A stretch of DNA of 64,000 bases from Trachythela sp. YZ-2020 (Eukaryota > Cnidaria > Anthozoa > Malacalcyonacea > Clavulariidae). The translations under genes were made by a program, and so were the position numbers. Below the pieces are notes generated by a model, which was not told where the DNA came from, ran no database searches, and saw only the letters and a program-made list of their open reading frames with translations. The DNA lies in NCBI GenBank assembly GCA_016169945.1, contig JADLSH010000190.1, positions 2,170,001 through 2,234,000 on the forward strand, read 5' to 3'. This document shows positions 34,576 to 44,841 of this stretch, one piece after another (the stretch's first letter is position 1; each line of letters starts with the position of its first letter).

Positions 34576-37484
34576 ATGTCATCTTTTCGCCTTTCTACTT
34601 CGTACGCTTTTAAACTCGGAATCATTCTACTAATAATCAAACCAATCAAGGCAGATGAAGGTGCTAATGAAATGTTGTTTCGTAAAGTGCACAAACGTTT
34701 AATGCATATGGTGAATTAAGCCCTACAAATACGGCTAGGAAACAATGTTTCCTGGTTTGCCATGAGACTTCGGAAAACATGGCTAGGAAACAATGTTTCG
34801 TGGTTCGCCTATCTTCGGGAAAAATGACTATGAAACACTGTCTCCTAGTTTGCCCGACTTCGGAAAACATGGCTAGAAAACAAATTTTCCTGTTTTGCCT
34901 AACTTCGGGAACAATTGCGGAAATTCACTTTTTCCCGGTGGAGGGGGGAAAAGCCTCCAAAGTATTTTTTCTTTAAAATTTGGGATGAAAATACTTTTAA
35001 TATCAGTAGCTGTTGCTATAACAGGGAGCAGAGGCAGATGAACGAGATTCGAAGATGCAAATCAGCACTTCGAACGTCCTAATTAATTATTGATGTCTGT
35101 AACACAACTAAAAGCTTCCTGAAAGCTTAGAAAACGCCGCTAATTTTTTATCAATAGGAATGACTTATTCTTACAGGTTACAGATTAACGAACAACATCT
35201 TATTAGAGTACAGAGTCCCATCCTGGTTAGATTGTGCTCTACACTGTCTACAATACGCTTCCGAAACCTTATGTGTTGGCTTCAACTACAAATCATCAAT
35301 TCAAAATGAAGAAACAAACTGTCAATTAACCGCTGCCCAGCAACATTCTGATTGCGTCACTGAGCCAGAAGCCGAGAAGGACTGGACATTTTACATTAGG
35401 GTATTTAGACCAGTGATTTTCACCACGGTTTGTTTGTTTATATGTGTGATTGTGTGTGTTTATTGTTTATCAGCATGATAACTCAAAAACTATCGAAGGG
35501 TTAAATACGAAAATTTGTGGAGGTAATGCAGTAATGACCGTAGGCCAAGAATAGATCGACCAAATTTTCGTTCAATTTGGCAGAAAATCAGTTGAGATAT
35601 ATTTACAAAAGTTATTTTTGCTTTTCCGCGTTGAATGCGTAACTACAGTTTACTCAGAGACTTCAAGTATTCACGTATAAATTATACATTAAATTAAAAA
35701 AGATGCTCTATCTAGTTTAAATTTTAAGATCAGTGGTAGAACTGCAAAATGTTACGATATCATTTTAGGATCCCTGTGTTCCAAATCCGTGCAAGGCTGG
35801 AGTCTGCAAGCCAGACAAGAAGGCAGGATTCACATGCCAATGCTCTGCTTTTATGATTGGCGAGAGATGTGATGCATGCAAAGGTTAGTACAATCTAGGG
35901 TCGGATATAAGAAGATTTTTTAAGAAAATATCTCAATTCTTACGCGAAGTGTCAGGCAGTTGTACAAATCCATTGGTGAAAAACTATTACAAATTTACAT
36001 AAAATAGTGACTGAATTTCATAATCCCAATCCCATTCTTAACCCCAACCCTGACCCTGATCCTCATGACGTTATTTCGGAATAATTATATGGAAACGTAG
36101 TATCTCCATTCGAAGTTAACGTTGTTGTGTATTTTAAATCACTCTGTCTTTTATAGATTCAAGTCATAACTTTGCTTTGGGAAAGTCGACAGCACAATCA
36201 TCGACGTATAGCGGTGCATATGGGGTATACGCGTCCCACCTTGCTGTCGATGGAAACACAGCTAACCGTGCTCGTAACGAAAAAAATAAACCTCAATGTG
36301 CCATCACCATGAAAGACACCCCGCCCTGGTGGAGAGTTGATTTTGGTGAAACAATCCCCGTAGCTCGTGTGGCCTTTACCAACCGTGGTGATGATTGTTG
36401 TTTGGGTCGCATGCAAAATTTTGAAATGAAGGTAAAGATAAATTGATACATTAGGGAGCTTTAGGAGTGACTACGAGTTCGACTACGAGATTCGTCATTG
36501 CGCCATGTTGTTTGCATACGCCATCTCGCAAAAGACACAGACACGTCGATCTCTAATAGGGGCACCTCTCTCTAATACGGACACCTCTCTAATACAGATG
36601 CACCTCACTAATACGAACCCTCTCTAATACAGACGAACCTCTCTAATACGGAGATATCCCTGATGCGGACATCTCTCTTATACGGACACCACTTTAATAC
36701 GGACACCTCTCGAACATGGACACCTCTCTAATACGGACGGACACCTCTCTAAATGCCATTTTCCATTACGGTCGTTTTGCCCGCGCGGTAGAAGCGACCG
36801 ATTCGAATCACGTGAATAATTAGTCGCGCTGACACGCCAAGAAAGTTGAATGTAGTTCAACTTTCAGGCGTGTCCGCGAGTTGTGTAAAGCGGACAAAAA
36901 AATCTCATGCTAGACACCTACAGCGAAAGTTGAAACATGGTCGCTCCGCCCGCGCGGACAAAGCGACCGTAATGGAAAATTGCCTTAATATGAGCACCTC
37001 TCTAATACGGACACCTCTCTAATACAGACATCTCTGTAATAAGGACACCTCTCTAATGCGCACACCTCTCTAATACGGACACCTCTCTAATACGAACACC
37101 TCTCTAATAGGGAAACCTCTCTAATACGGACACCTCTCTAATACAGACATCTCTGTAATAAGGACACCTCTCTAATGTGCACACCTCTCTAATACGGACA
37201 CCTCTCTAATAAAAACACATCTCTAATACGGGCACCTCTCTAAGAGTGCATGTGTTGATAAACTTATTACCAACTTTTGAATATTATTGTTATGACTATT
37301 TAAGGTCGGAGACAGTTTGGTGGATAATGGACTGGTAAACCAGAAGTGTGGTGACAGGCATGCGGCTGGCAGAGGTACAAATATAACATGCACACCGATT
37401 ATGTTTGGTCGATATTTGGTGGTCATTCAATCAAAACTCACTGAACCTATCAACATATGTGAGCTCGAAGTTTACTGCCAGTAA
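34576..37484 (+). CDS. Type II secreted PAN-EGF-fucolectin-like protein (locus 6)
   Basis: Exons 34576-34696, 35177-35400, 35769-35883, 36157-36431 and 37305-37484 give 304 residues. The PAN has five cysteines (SDCV extra). The EGF is shorter by two residues than other type II copies (CKPDKKAGFTC) and has seven cysteines (ERCDACKG). The split FTP domain has NFALGKSTAQ, PPWWRVDFG and NRGDDCCLGRM, with one extra residue in the normally invariant RGDCC, plus CELEVYCQ at the end. The His position is Ile (CAIT). The signal exon ends CAAAC|GTTTAA instead of AAAG|GTTGGT, a poor donor. If used it changes Gly to Arg at the junction. The exon at 33635 could replace it. Confidence 0.78.
36545..37250. 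repeat. 17-bp minisatellite in FTP intron of locus 6
   Basis: Repeats of aatacggacacctctct, interrupted at 36753-36985 by a MITE. The same repeat lies at the same place in loci 8 and 9. Confidence 0.9.
36753..36985. mobile_element. MITE inside the minisatellite
   Basis: Inverted ends gccattttccattacggtcg / cgaccgtaatggaaaattgc, with cgcccgcgcgg just inside both ends and a central hairpin gaaagttgaatgtagttcaactttc. Confidence 0.75.
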
Positions 37485-37683
37485 AATGAAGGACTTGTTG
37501 GCTATATTTTATAGACACTCTAAATATAGTAAATAGATCTTAGTAAATTTTTGGTGTTTTTCATATAGTTGACTATAGATTAAAGTTTATAGATACATAT
37601 TTATAAACATTATCTTACAACTTTTCAATGTTAACATTTTAAATTGTTTTATAGACTAATAATGTGGCATGTAACACATTCTC

Positions 37684-37689
37684 AATAAA
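37684..37689 (+). terminator. Polyadenylation signal of locus 6
   Basis: AATAAA 200 bp after the stop, in a 3' UTR conserved with loci 8 and 9 (aataaaaatgttatagcaat). Confidence 0.6.
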
Positions 37690-38067
37690 AATGTTATAGC
37701 AATGTACTTTTTAAGATCAAAATTGCATGTATGCGTATGTAAACTCTATTTAGGGGTTGCTAACATGAAGTCTGGTTTGCCCGGTTAGCAAGACAGCCTG
37801 GTAAGCGAAATCTGGTCATAAGGTTATTTTTAGAGCAGAAAATACTTCGTTTATGTGTTTATATGGACAACTGGGTTCGCCCGGTAGCCGAGATTTAGCT
37901 TGAAACAGGCAAGATCTCGGTTACCGAGATAAAAATTCCCCATATAAACACTCTTAAACCAGGCCTGATTGCGGTTTTGTCGCAAGTGGAAACACAGGCT
38001 CGATAGCACAGAATCGATAGTTATATACGGAATACCCAAACTTGCAGGGTTCTCCTTATCAGGCGGT

Positions 38068-38214
38068 AACCGGTAAAATAATCTCAGTGTTCCAGGTGGC
38101 CAGACCAAAACGTTCGCATGCTCGCCTTCGATACTAGGGCAGTATTTGGTGATACAGTCGTATGTAAATGATGTTCTCACTGTATGTGAAGTCGAGGTTT
38201 ATGCCTCCCCGTAA
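38068..38214 (+). pseudogene. 3' remnant of a type I FTP exon
   Basis: Begins abruptly at aataatctcagtgttccagg and matches the last 48 or so codons of type I FTP exons (NLSVPGGQTKTF ... CEVEVYASP, stop TAA). The first two thirds are missing. It sits just after the type II locus 6 and before the third copy of the type I spacer, so it marks a rearrangement that put a type II gene into a former type I gene. Confidence 0.85.
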
Positions 38215-39411
38215 TGGAAACGAAGACCAACATATCAAGCTTCTATTGATTTTATAATCACTTGGGACAAGAACTTACAATCGAGTCTGCCAGTATATGA
38301 ACTCAACTATAGCTATAGATAAGTGTAATGGGCGAAGTAAACTTTAGAATCAATCATCATTTAAGATGGCGCCTAATAATGTGTATGTGTGTAACTATTG
38401 AGATTATACTAAAAGAATAGAGGGGGCACTGTGGGATAAATTCACTCAAATGAAAGGGATACACTGAAGGGTTGATGAAAGGATGACTATAGGTTGACCA
38501 CCATCTGCTGCACACTATAATCGACAGTGCTCAAAGCCCGTTTAAACCAGTCAAACTTGTTTGTTCATAAATATAAACTACATTTTCGTCTAATATATTA
38601 TAGGTATAAGAAATTCCGAAAGGTTTTCATATTCAAGAATTTTCCAAATGAAATGCATGATGTGAGTTTGGCAAAGTTTTGGAGTAAATGTGTGATATTT
38701 CTGTTTGTGTAATGTCTTGACGGCAGTGAGACCAACCGTTGAAATGATTATGTTGTAAGGATTTCAATGGCAATGGCGACAAGGGGGATAATACTTGCTG
38801 AGAAAATTGCTTTCAAAATACTGAATATATTATCGCGTGCGTTTCCCACAGGCGCCAATGAGTTCATACTGAGAAATAAAGTCTCCGACATCTTTTTAAT
38901 GAGTTTCTGAACGTTTTAAACACTAAATAATAAACAGTTAGCTGGAGTAACCTCGTTAGTTATTCATTACCAAATTTACAACGAAAGAGAGGATAGTAAT
39001 GATCGACCAATTATTATCTATAGTAGACAATATATTTCCTTTTACGTCAGAAACTGTGAAATCCCGCGATCCCGCGTGAAATCCCGCGAAAGAACGAGAC
39101 AAATTTATTGAAAATATATTTTTGTATAAGAGCTTAAAGCTTGTTTCAGACGTCATATTTTGTATGGACCGCATGAATCTAATGCATAATTTATGTTACT
39201 TGTTAGTGTTTAATAACGAAAAAAAATGATCTATTAAGTTCGACTGCAATTAAACCGTGTAAACATGGTGTGAATATATATTGGCTATTGCATTGCCCTT
39301 GTCTATTTATTATTTATTAAGACCTTAAACACAGTGCAGTTGTGCTAGGCGTCTACGCGATCAGCCGTTTGGTACGAACGTTTCCAGAAAAAAAGTTAAA
39401 ACTTAATGAAA
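38215..39411. other. Intergenic spacer, copy 3 of 3
   Basis: Matches 17462-18665 and 32493-33634, and ends in the type I upstream block. No supported gene. Confidence 0.6.
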
Positions 39412-42396
39412 ATGTCGTCATCTCATCTTTTTGCTTCGAACGTTTTTAAACTCGGAATTATTTTATTAATCATCAAACCACTGAAAGCAGATGAAGGTGC
39501 TAATGAAATGTTGTTTCGCAAAGTCCATAAAGGTTGGTTTGAGAAGCAATTTTCTTATTTCTATTTTTAGTGACTCTTAGACTTAGCCTTAAGTCCTGGT
39601 CAAACGAGAACAAGAGTTTCATGAGAGCTGACTGGATATTACCACGCGTAACTGTCAAACGAAGATGATAGCTAATAAGAGTTGCAACTCTCGCTCGCGT
39701 TTGACCGCCAACTCTCATCAGCTATCACGCAACTCTTGTTCTCGTTTGACCGGGGCATGAGAGTTGATGAAACTCTCATGCAAACTCTCGCTTGCCAACT
39801 CTCGTCAGCTCTCATTCTCGTTTGACCGGGGCTTAACTTAGCTAACCTGAACTCTTATAAAATAACTTATTTTACAGGTTACAGATTAACCAGTCAAATC
39901 ATATCAGAGTACAAAGTCCTATCCTGGTTAGATTGTGCTCTACACTGTCTACAATACGCTAACGAATTATGTGTTGGTTTTAAGTATAAATCATCGATAA
40001 AGAATAATGAAGAAAACTGTCAATTAACCGTTGCCAAGCAACAGCGTGATGGCGTCAATGAGCCAGAAGCCGAGAAGGACTGGACATTTTACCAACGGCA
40101 ATACATTAAGGTAAAATTTAAGTCATCGTTTTGACTGGATGAATTTAGATCAAGTCCTAGGACTGAATGAAGTTTGATCAAGTTCTAGGACTGTATGAAA
40201 TTTGATTGATCAAGTCCTAGGACTGAATGAAGTTTGATCAAGTTCCAGGACTGGATGAAGTTTGATCAAGTTCTAGGACTGGATGAAGTTTGATGAAGTC
40301 CTAGGACTGGATGAAGTTTGATCAAGTTCCAGGACTGGATGAAGTTTGATCAAGTTCTAGGACTGAATGAAGTTTGATCAAGTTCTAGGACTGAATGAAG
40401 TTTGATAAAATTCCAGGACTGGATGAAGTTCGGTCAAGTTCTAGGACTGAATGAAGTTTGATCAAGTCCTAGGACTGCATGAAATTTGATTGATCAAGTT
40501 CTAGGACTGGATGAAGTTTGATCAAGTCCTAGAACTGTATGAAGTTTGATCAAGTCCTAGGACTGGATGAAGTTTGATCAAGTTCCAGGACTGAATGAAG
40601 TTTGATCAAGTTCTAGGACTAGATGAAGTTTGATCAAGTTCTAGGACTGGATGAAGTTTGATAAAATTCCAGGACTGGATGAAGTTCGGTCAAGTTCTAG
40701 GACTGAATGAAGTTTGATCAAGTCCTAGGACTGCATGAAATTTGATTGATCAAGTTGTAGGACTGGATGAAGTTTGATCAAGTCCTAGGATTGGATAAAG
40801 TTTTGATAAAGTACTAGGACTGATTGAAGTTTGATCAAGTCATAGGATTGGATAAAGTTTTGATAAAGTTGAAGTTCTAGGACTGGATGAAGTTTGATGT
40901 AGTCCTAGGACTGAATAGGATTTAGTCAAATCCAAGGATTAAATTAAAGTATACTTGACCAGGATTGAAGTATTATCATGCTACCATGCAATAAAACAAT
41001 ATGGTAGTGATTTTTCTCGCGACTTATTGACGAGTATGACATGTATATTTAAGTTCTATATCAATGTTTACATTTTCATATCAGTTCTACGCTTTTTCCA
41101 GGACCCTTGCTCTCCCTCGCCATGTGTCCACGGCACATGCGTGGCGAACGCTGATGGAACAAATGCCACGTGCAAATGTTTTGAGAAGTACGAAGGGAAA
41201 GCTTGTGAAATACGAGTCTATGGTAAACATCAAAGGTTTCGTCAAAACCTCTAGGAAGAACAGCTTAGAACTGATAGAGACTTCCAGTTGAATAAAGTTA
41301 GTTTAGTTTAGTTTTCTCCTTACGTAAAACGTTTCCAAATTTTTCAATAAGGAGTGGACCTCTGGGGTGAACAACTTAGAACTGATAGAGCTATCCAGTA
41401 TAAATACAGTTAGTTCAGTTTAGGTTTCCTCTTACCAATAAGGAGTGGACTTTACTGGACCTCAAAGAAGTACAGTTTAGAACTGATAGAGCTAACTTAG
41501 TTAGTTTGTTTTGGTTTCCTTCCGTAGTAACACTTGAGCAATAAGGGATGGCTCTTACTGGACCTCTAGGAAGAACAGATTAGAACTGATATAGGGCTAT
41601 CCATGTAGTAGAATTAAAGTTAGTTTAGTTAAGTTTTGCATATTTAGGACATAAATTATAACAAGATGCACATTTCTTTGAATTAGATCCCAAGCTCAAC
41701 TATGCATTAAATAAGCCCACAACTTCATCGACGTTTGTACATCTCAGTCACCGTGCAGTAGACGGGAATGGCAACACACGCTGGTCTGCCTCTTCATGTT
41801 TCGAATCAGAAATTGGAAACACTGTCCCCCAATGGTGGAGGGTTAATTTTGAAGAGGAAATTCAAGTATCCCGGGTGGTAATTACGAATAGAGGTGATTA
41901 TTTAGTTTACTTTACTCAGCTTTGCCAATTACATATCATCACACAACATTCCTTTTTTACATAAATTACGTAATGCATACAGCATGAGCGGCTGTGTTGT
42001 ACGAGAGATATACAAAGAAGAATTCCGCCAGCGAAAGTCAAGTATTCGGTTTTGTCGCAAGTGGAAACACGGTATTTACCCGATAAATTCGCCTGTTTAC
42101 AATGATTAAGGACTAAGGTTGTCTTTTAATAGTTTAGAAAATATAATCTTATGTTTTTATTATTAGGTGATTGTTGTGGTCATAGATTGAGTAATTTCGC
42201 AATAAAGATAGGCAATAGTTTGGAAGATTATGGTCGATCCAATCCGCCATGTGGGGAAATTAACCTTGGAGTACCTCAAGGACAGACTAAGACCTTCGTA
42301 TGTTCATCAGCAATGAAAGGACAATACTTGGTGATACAGTCTTTTCTTGAAGATATGCTGACGATGTGTGAAGTCCAAGTGTACGCTTATCCATGA
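39412..42396 (+). CDS. Type I PAN-EGF-fucolectin-like protein with split, divergent lectin domain (locus 7)
   Basis: Exons 39412-39532, 39878-40110, 41102-41222, 41687-41893 and 42167-42396 give 303 residues. The signal, PAN (CVGFKYKSSIKNNEENC) and EGF (DPCSPSPCVHGTC) exons are ordinary type I. The FTP domain is clearly diverged from other type I copies: LNYALNKPTTSST, WSASSCFESEIGNTVPQWW, VNFEEEI, NRGDCCGHRL, CEVQVYAYP. It keeps RGD where its relatives have RGN. The domain is interrupted by a phase-1 intron right after NRG, where no other copy has one. The hexamer GTGATT begins both this intron and the next exon. The PAN-EGF intron holds a long minisatellite. Confidence 0.82.
40120..40925. 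repeat. 28-bp minisatellite, about 28 units, locus 7
   Basis: Units of ctaggactggatgaagtttg plus atcaagtt starting within 30 bp of the PAN exon donor. Its aggactgga core also occurs in the adjacent exon (aaggactggacatt). Confidence 0.92.
41240..41640. repeat. 110-bp satellite in EGF-FTP intron of locus 7
   Basis: Three to four degenerate units containing cttagaactgatagagct and ggacctctaggaagaacag. Confidence 0.7.
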
Positions 42397-44841
42397 AATG
42401 TGCATGTTATAATTTAATGTAGTTTGCAATCGACGCCTAAAGTGGCGGATCGAAACCAAATAAGTACGAGTTGTGACGTCACTAGCACGAAAACAAAACA
42501 AAACCCCCATAATCCTCATCCCCCTCGGATATTTACACCCGGGTATGTGACAACATAGCGGAATCCAAAGTCGTCCGCCATTATGTCATGGACCCTACGT
42601 CGTGGACGGTTTTCTACGTTATGCGCATGCGCGAGTTCAGGCCAAGAATAAAACTGGTAACTAGCAACCTCATGATTGGCTAAGACAAAGAACTTGCTTT
42701 TCAATGTATGTCATGCAACAAATCGTCAGCAAACACCAATTATTCGGTAATGACCAGAGTTCATGTACATTCAGAACTTCAATTTCATTTAGAAATTTCT
42801 AGTTAATCATTAATTATAGAGCTTAATAAAAATATAACGAAAAAAATAAAAAATAAGCTAGAACTATAGACGAAATAAAACTTGGATGAACCCAAAACAT
42901 GTTAACATTATTAAAGTTAAACGGTTCGATGGCAATTCACGGTGGTCGGTAGACTTGCTCCACTGTCCCTCTTTCTGTGTAGGCCCACTATATTGTTTTT
43001 TAAATGACGTACGGACTACGGAGAAATCGAAGAAGCGAAAGAGGGACTTGTAAAATCTGCACGCAGAGCTCAAATTTGAGCAGCCGGAAATAGTCGCCGG
43101 GGGGGGAGTATTAAGAGAGTTGCGAATTCGAATATTCGATTGAATTTTTTGTCGATTCAATGATTCATATCATTTAGGCGTTCATTTCACCACAATTTGA
43201 TTTCACAAAATGATACAATGCATTGTAAACAACCATAAGTAGAATTTCATCTCCGAAGGAACTAGAAATTAATATTTATTCGTCGAGATCGACAGTTTCT
43301 GTGTAGCTTTTATAAAGCTGAAATTCTCATATGTTGCAAGTAAACAGATTATGTCCATGTATCTTTTTGTTAATCTCCTTATGCTTAGATCTTTTGGTCA
43401 AAAATATCCTCGGCATAGAACTTCACAAGTGTGTTATGTGTGTAACGAAGTTCATGCCTTCTTTGAGTTCTTTCCCAAAACTCCAAACTTGTATAAAGTA
43501 ATTGCGACTTCGCGTTATTAAACTTCGTAGAAATAGAATATTTCTGCTATAAACACAACGGATATATATTTCGAATGACTGGAACAGTAACAAAACCTTC
43601 AAACCAGACTTGCTTGGTTTTTGAATTGTCTGATGATTTAGATAATTGTTCTTTAAACCGAAAAATGGAACAAATCTTAGTCAGTATCTTGAATTATTCG
43701 CAAAATACTAAATACGAGCGAGCATAATAGGGCGGAATACAAGAACCTCTGGCAACCAGGGCAAGTACAACGCTCACTCATTGTAATTGACATTTAAACT
43801 TTTCAAGTGCGGGAAGTATGTAATATGACACTTTTCTCTCACCCCCTAAGGCAATATAATTTTGGAGACACACGTGACCAGCTCCAGCCAGGGTTTTTCT
43901 CCCTAAGAGGAAAAAGCCTGGGAACGAGGTTGAGCTTCTTTGCCGATTTATCTTGCGAGGTAAAAAAGGGGGAGGGGGTGTCAAGAGGGATTTATTCACA
44001 TATAGAATATCTTACTAAGGGACCCCACGAAAGTACTTTTTGGTCTTCCATGTTGCCATGTGAACCAGGAAATCGTATGATAAACAAGGTCAATTTGGAC
44101 ACATTATTCTATTTTGGTAAATGCTACAATGTTTTTTAGATTTTTATGGTTGAGATGAGATAAATATCTGCCTATTTCTGCCTCAACGTATTTGATTAAA
44201 CAAAAAATAGCGAAAATATAGGCTGCGGAATATTGGGTAGCATAAACCGCGTCAAAATGGCACCGCAGGACACTAAGTACTAGTTACGTAATTGAAACCT
44301 AAGCAATCTCGTCCCCCGAGCCTGCGATCCTTTGGCTAAGCGGGAGCAAAATGCATAGCAACCGATATTAAATACTTGAAGGTCTTAATAAATGGTAAGT
44401 AAACAATTGCACCGCTACGCGATGAGTTTGGTGTGACCAGTGAGCTCCATATATATCTGGAGTAAGAACTTCTAATGTTCGGCCAATAGGCCAAGTGAAG
44501 CCAAGATGGCGGCAATTGACGTCCAAACTCATGAAAGTCATAAACAGTTTTCATACCATTTTTTCCTGCTAATTCCAGTTGTTTCTAGCTAACAGATCGC
44601 ATCGCTAATCAAGTTATTAGTTCATAAAATCATGATGTTATTGTTTAAATCGGAGTAAAAACACGAAATTTCGGCACACTCCTTGCCGGCTTGTGCAAAC
44701 ACGCTGATCGTAAACAATAGAAAGGGATTGGCACTGCACGTCAATTTCCGCCATCTTTGGCTTCACTTTTTGGACATAAGTTCTCACTCCAGATATATAT
44801 ATATAGAGCTCACTGGGTGTGACAGGTTCGAGAAAGTTAAA
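42397..44841. other. Intergenic region, loci 7 to 8
   Basis: No gene. 42774-42937 is the outer part of a type II upstream flank (atttcatttagaaatttcta ... taaacggttcgatggcaatt), cut at 42937. The following stretch holds repetitive sequence to about 43560, the segment duplicated from about 25050-25720, an inverted promoter piece (44373-44411) and a MITE (44437-44816). Confidence 0.55.
44437..44816. mobile_element. 380-bp MITE inserted just before the start codon of locus 8
   Basis: Ends ccagtgagctccatatatat and its complement, with further inverted homology inside. Flanked by duplicated gtgtga (44431-44436 and 44817-44822). A second copy is at 60533-60860. Confidence 0.85.

Noticed and set aside
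42864..43160. 98-codon minus-strand open frame
   Set aside because: Overlaps a type II promoter remnant and repetitive sequence; no coding signature.
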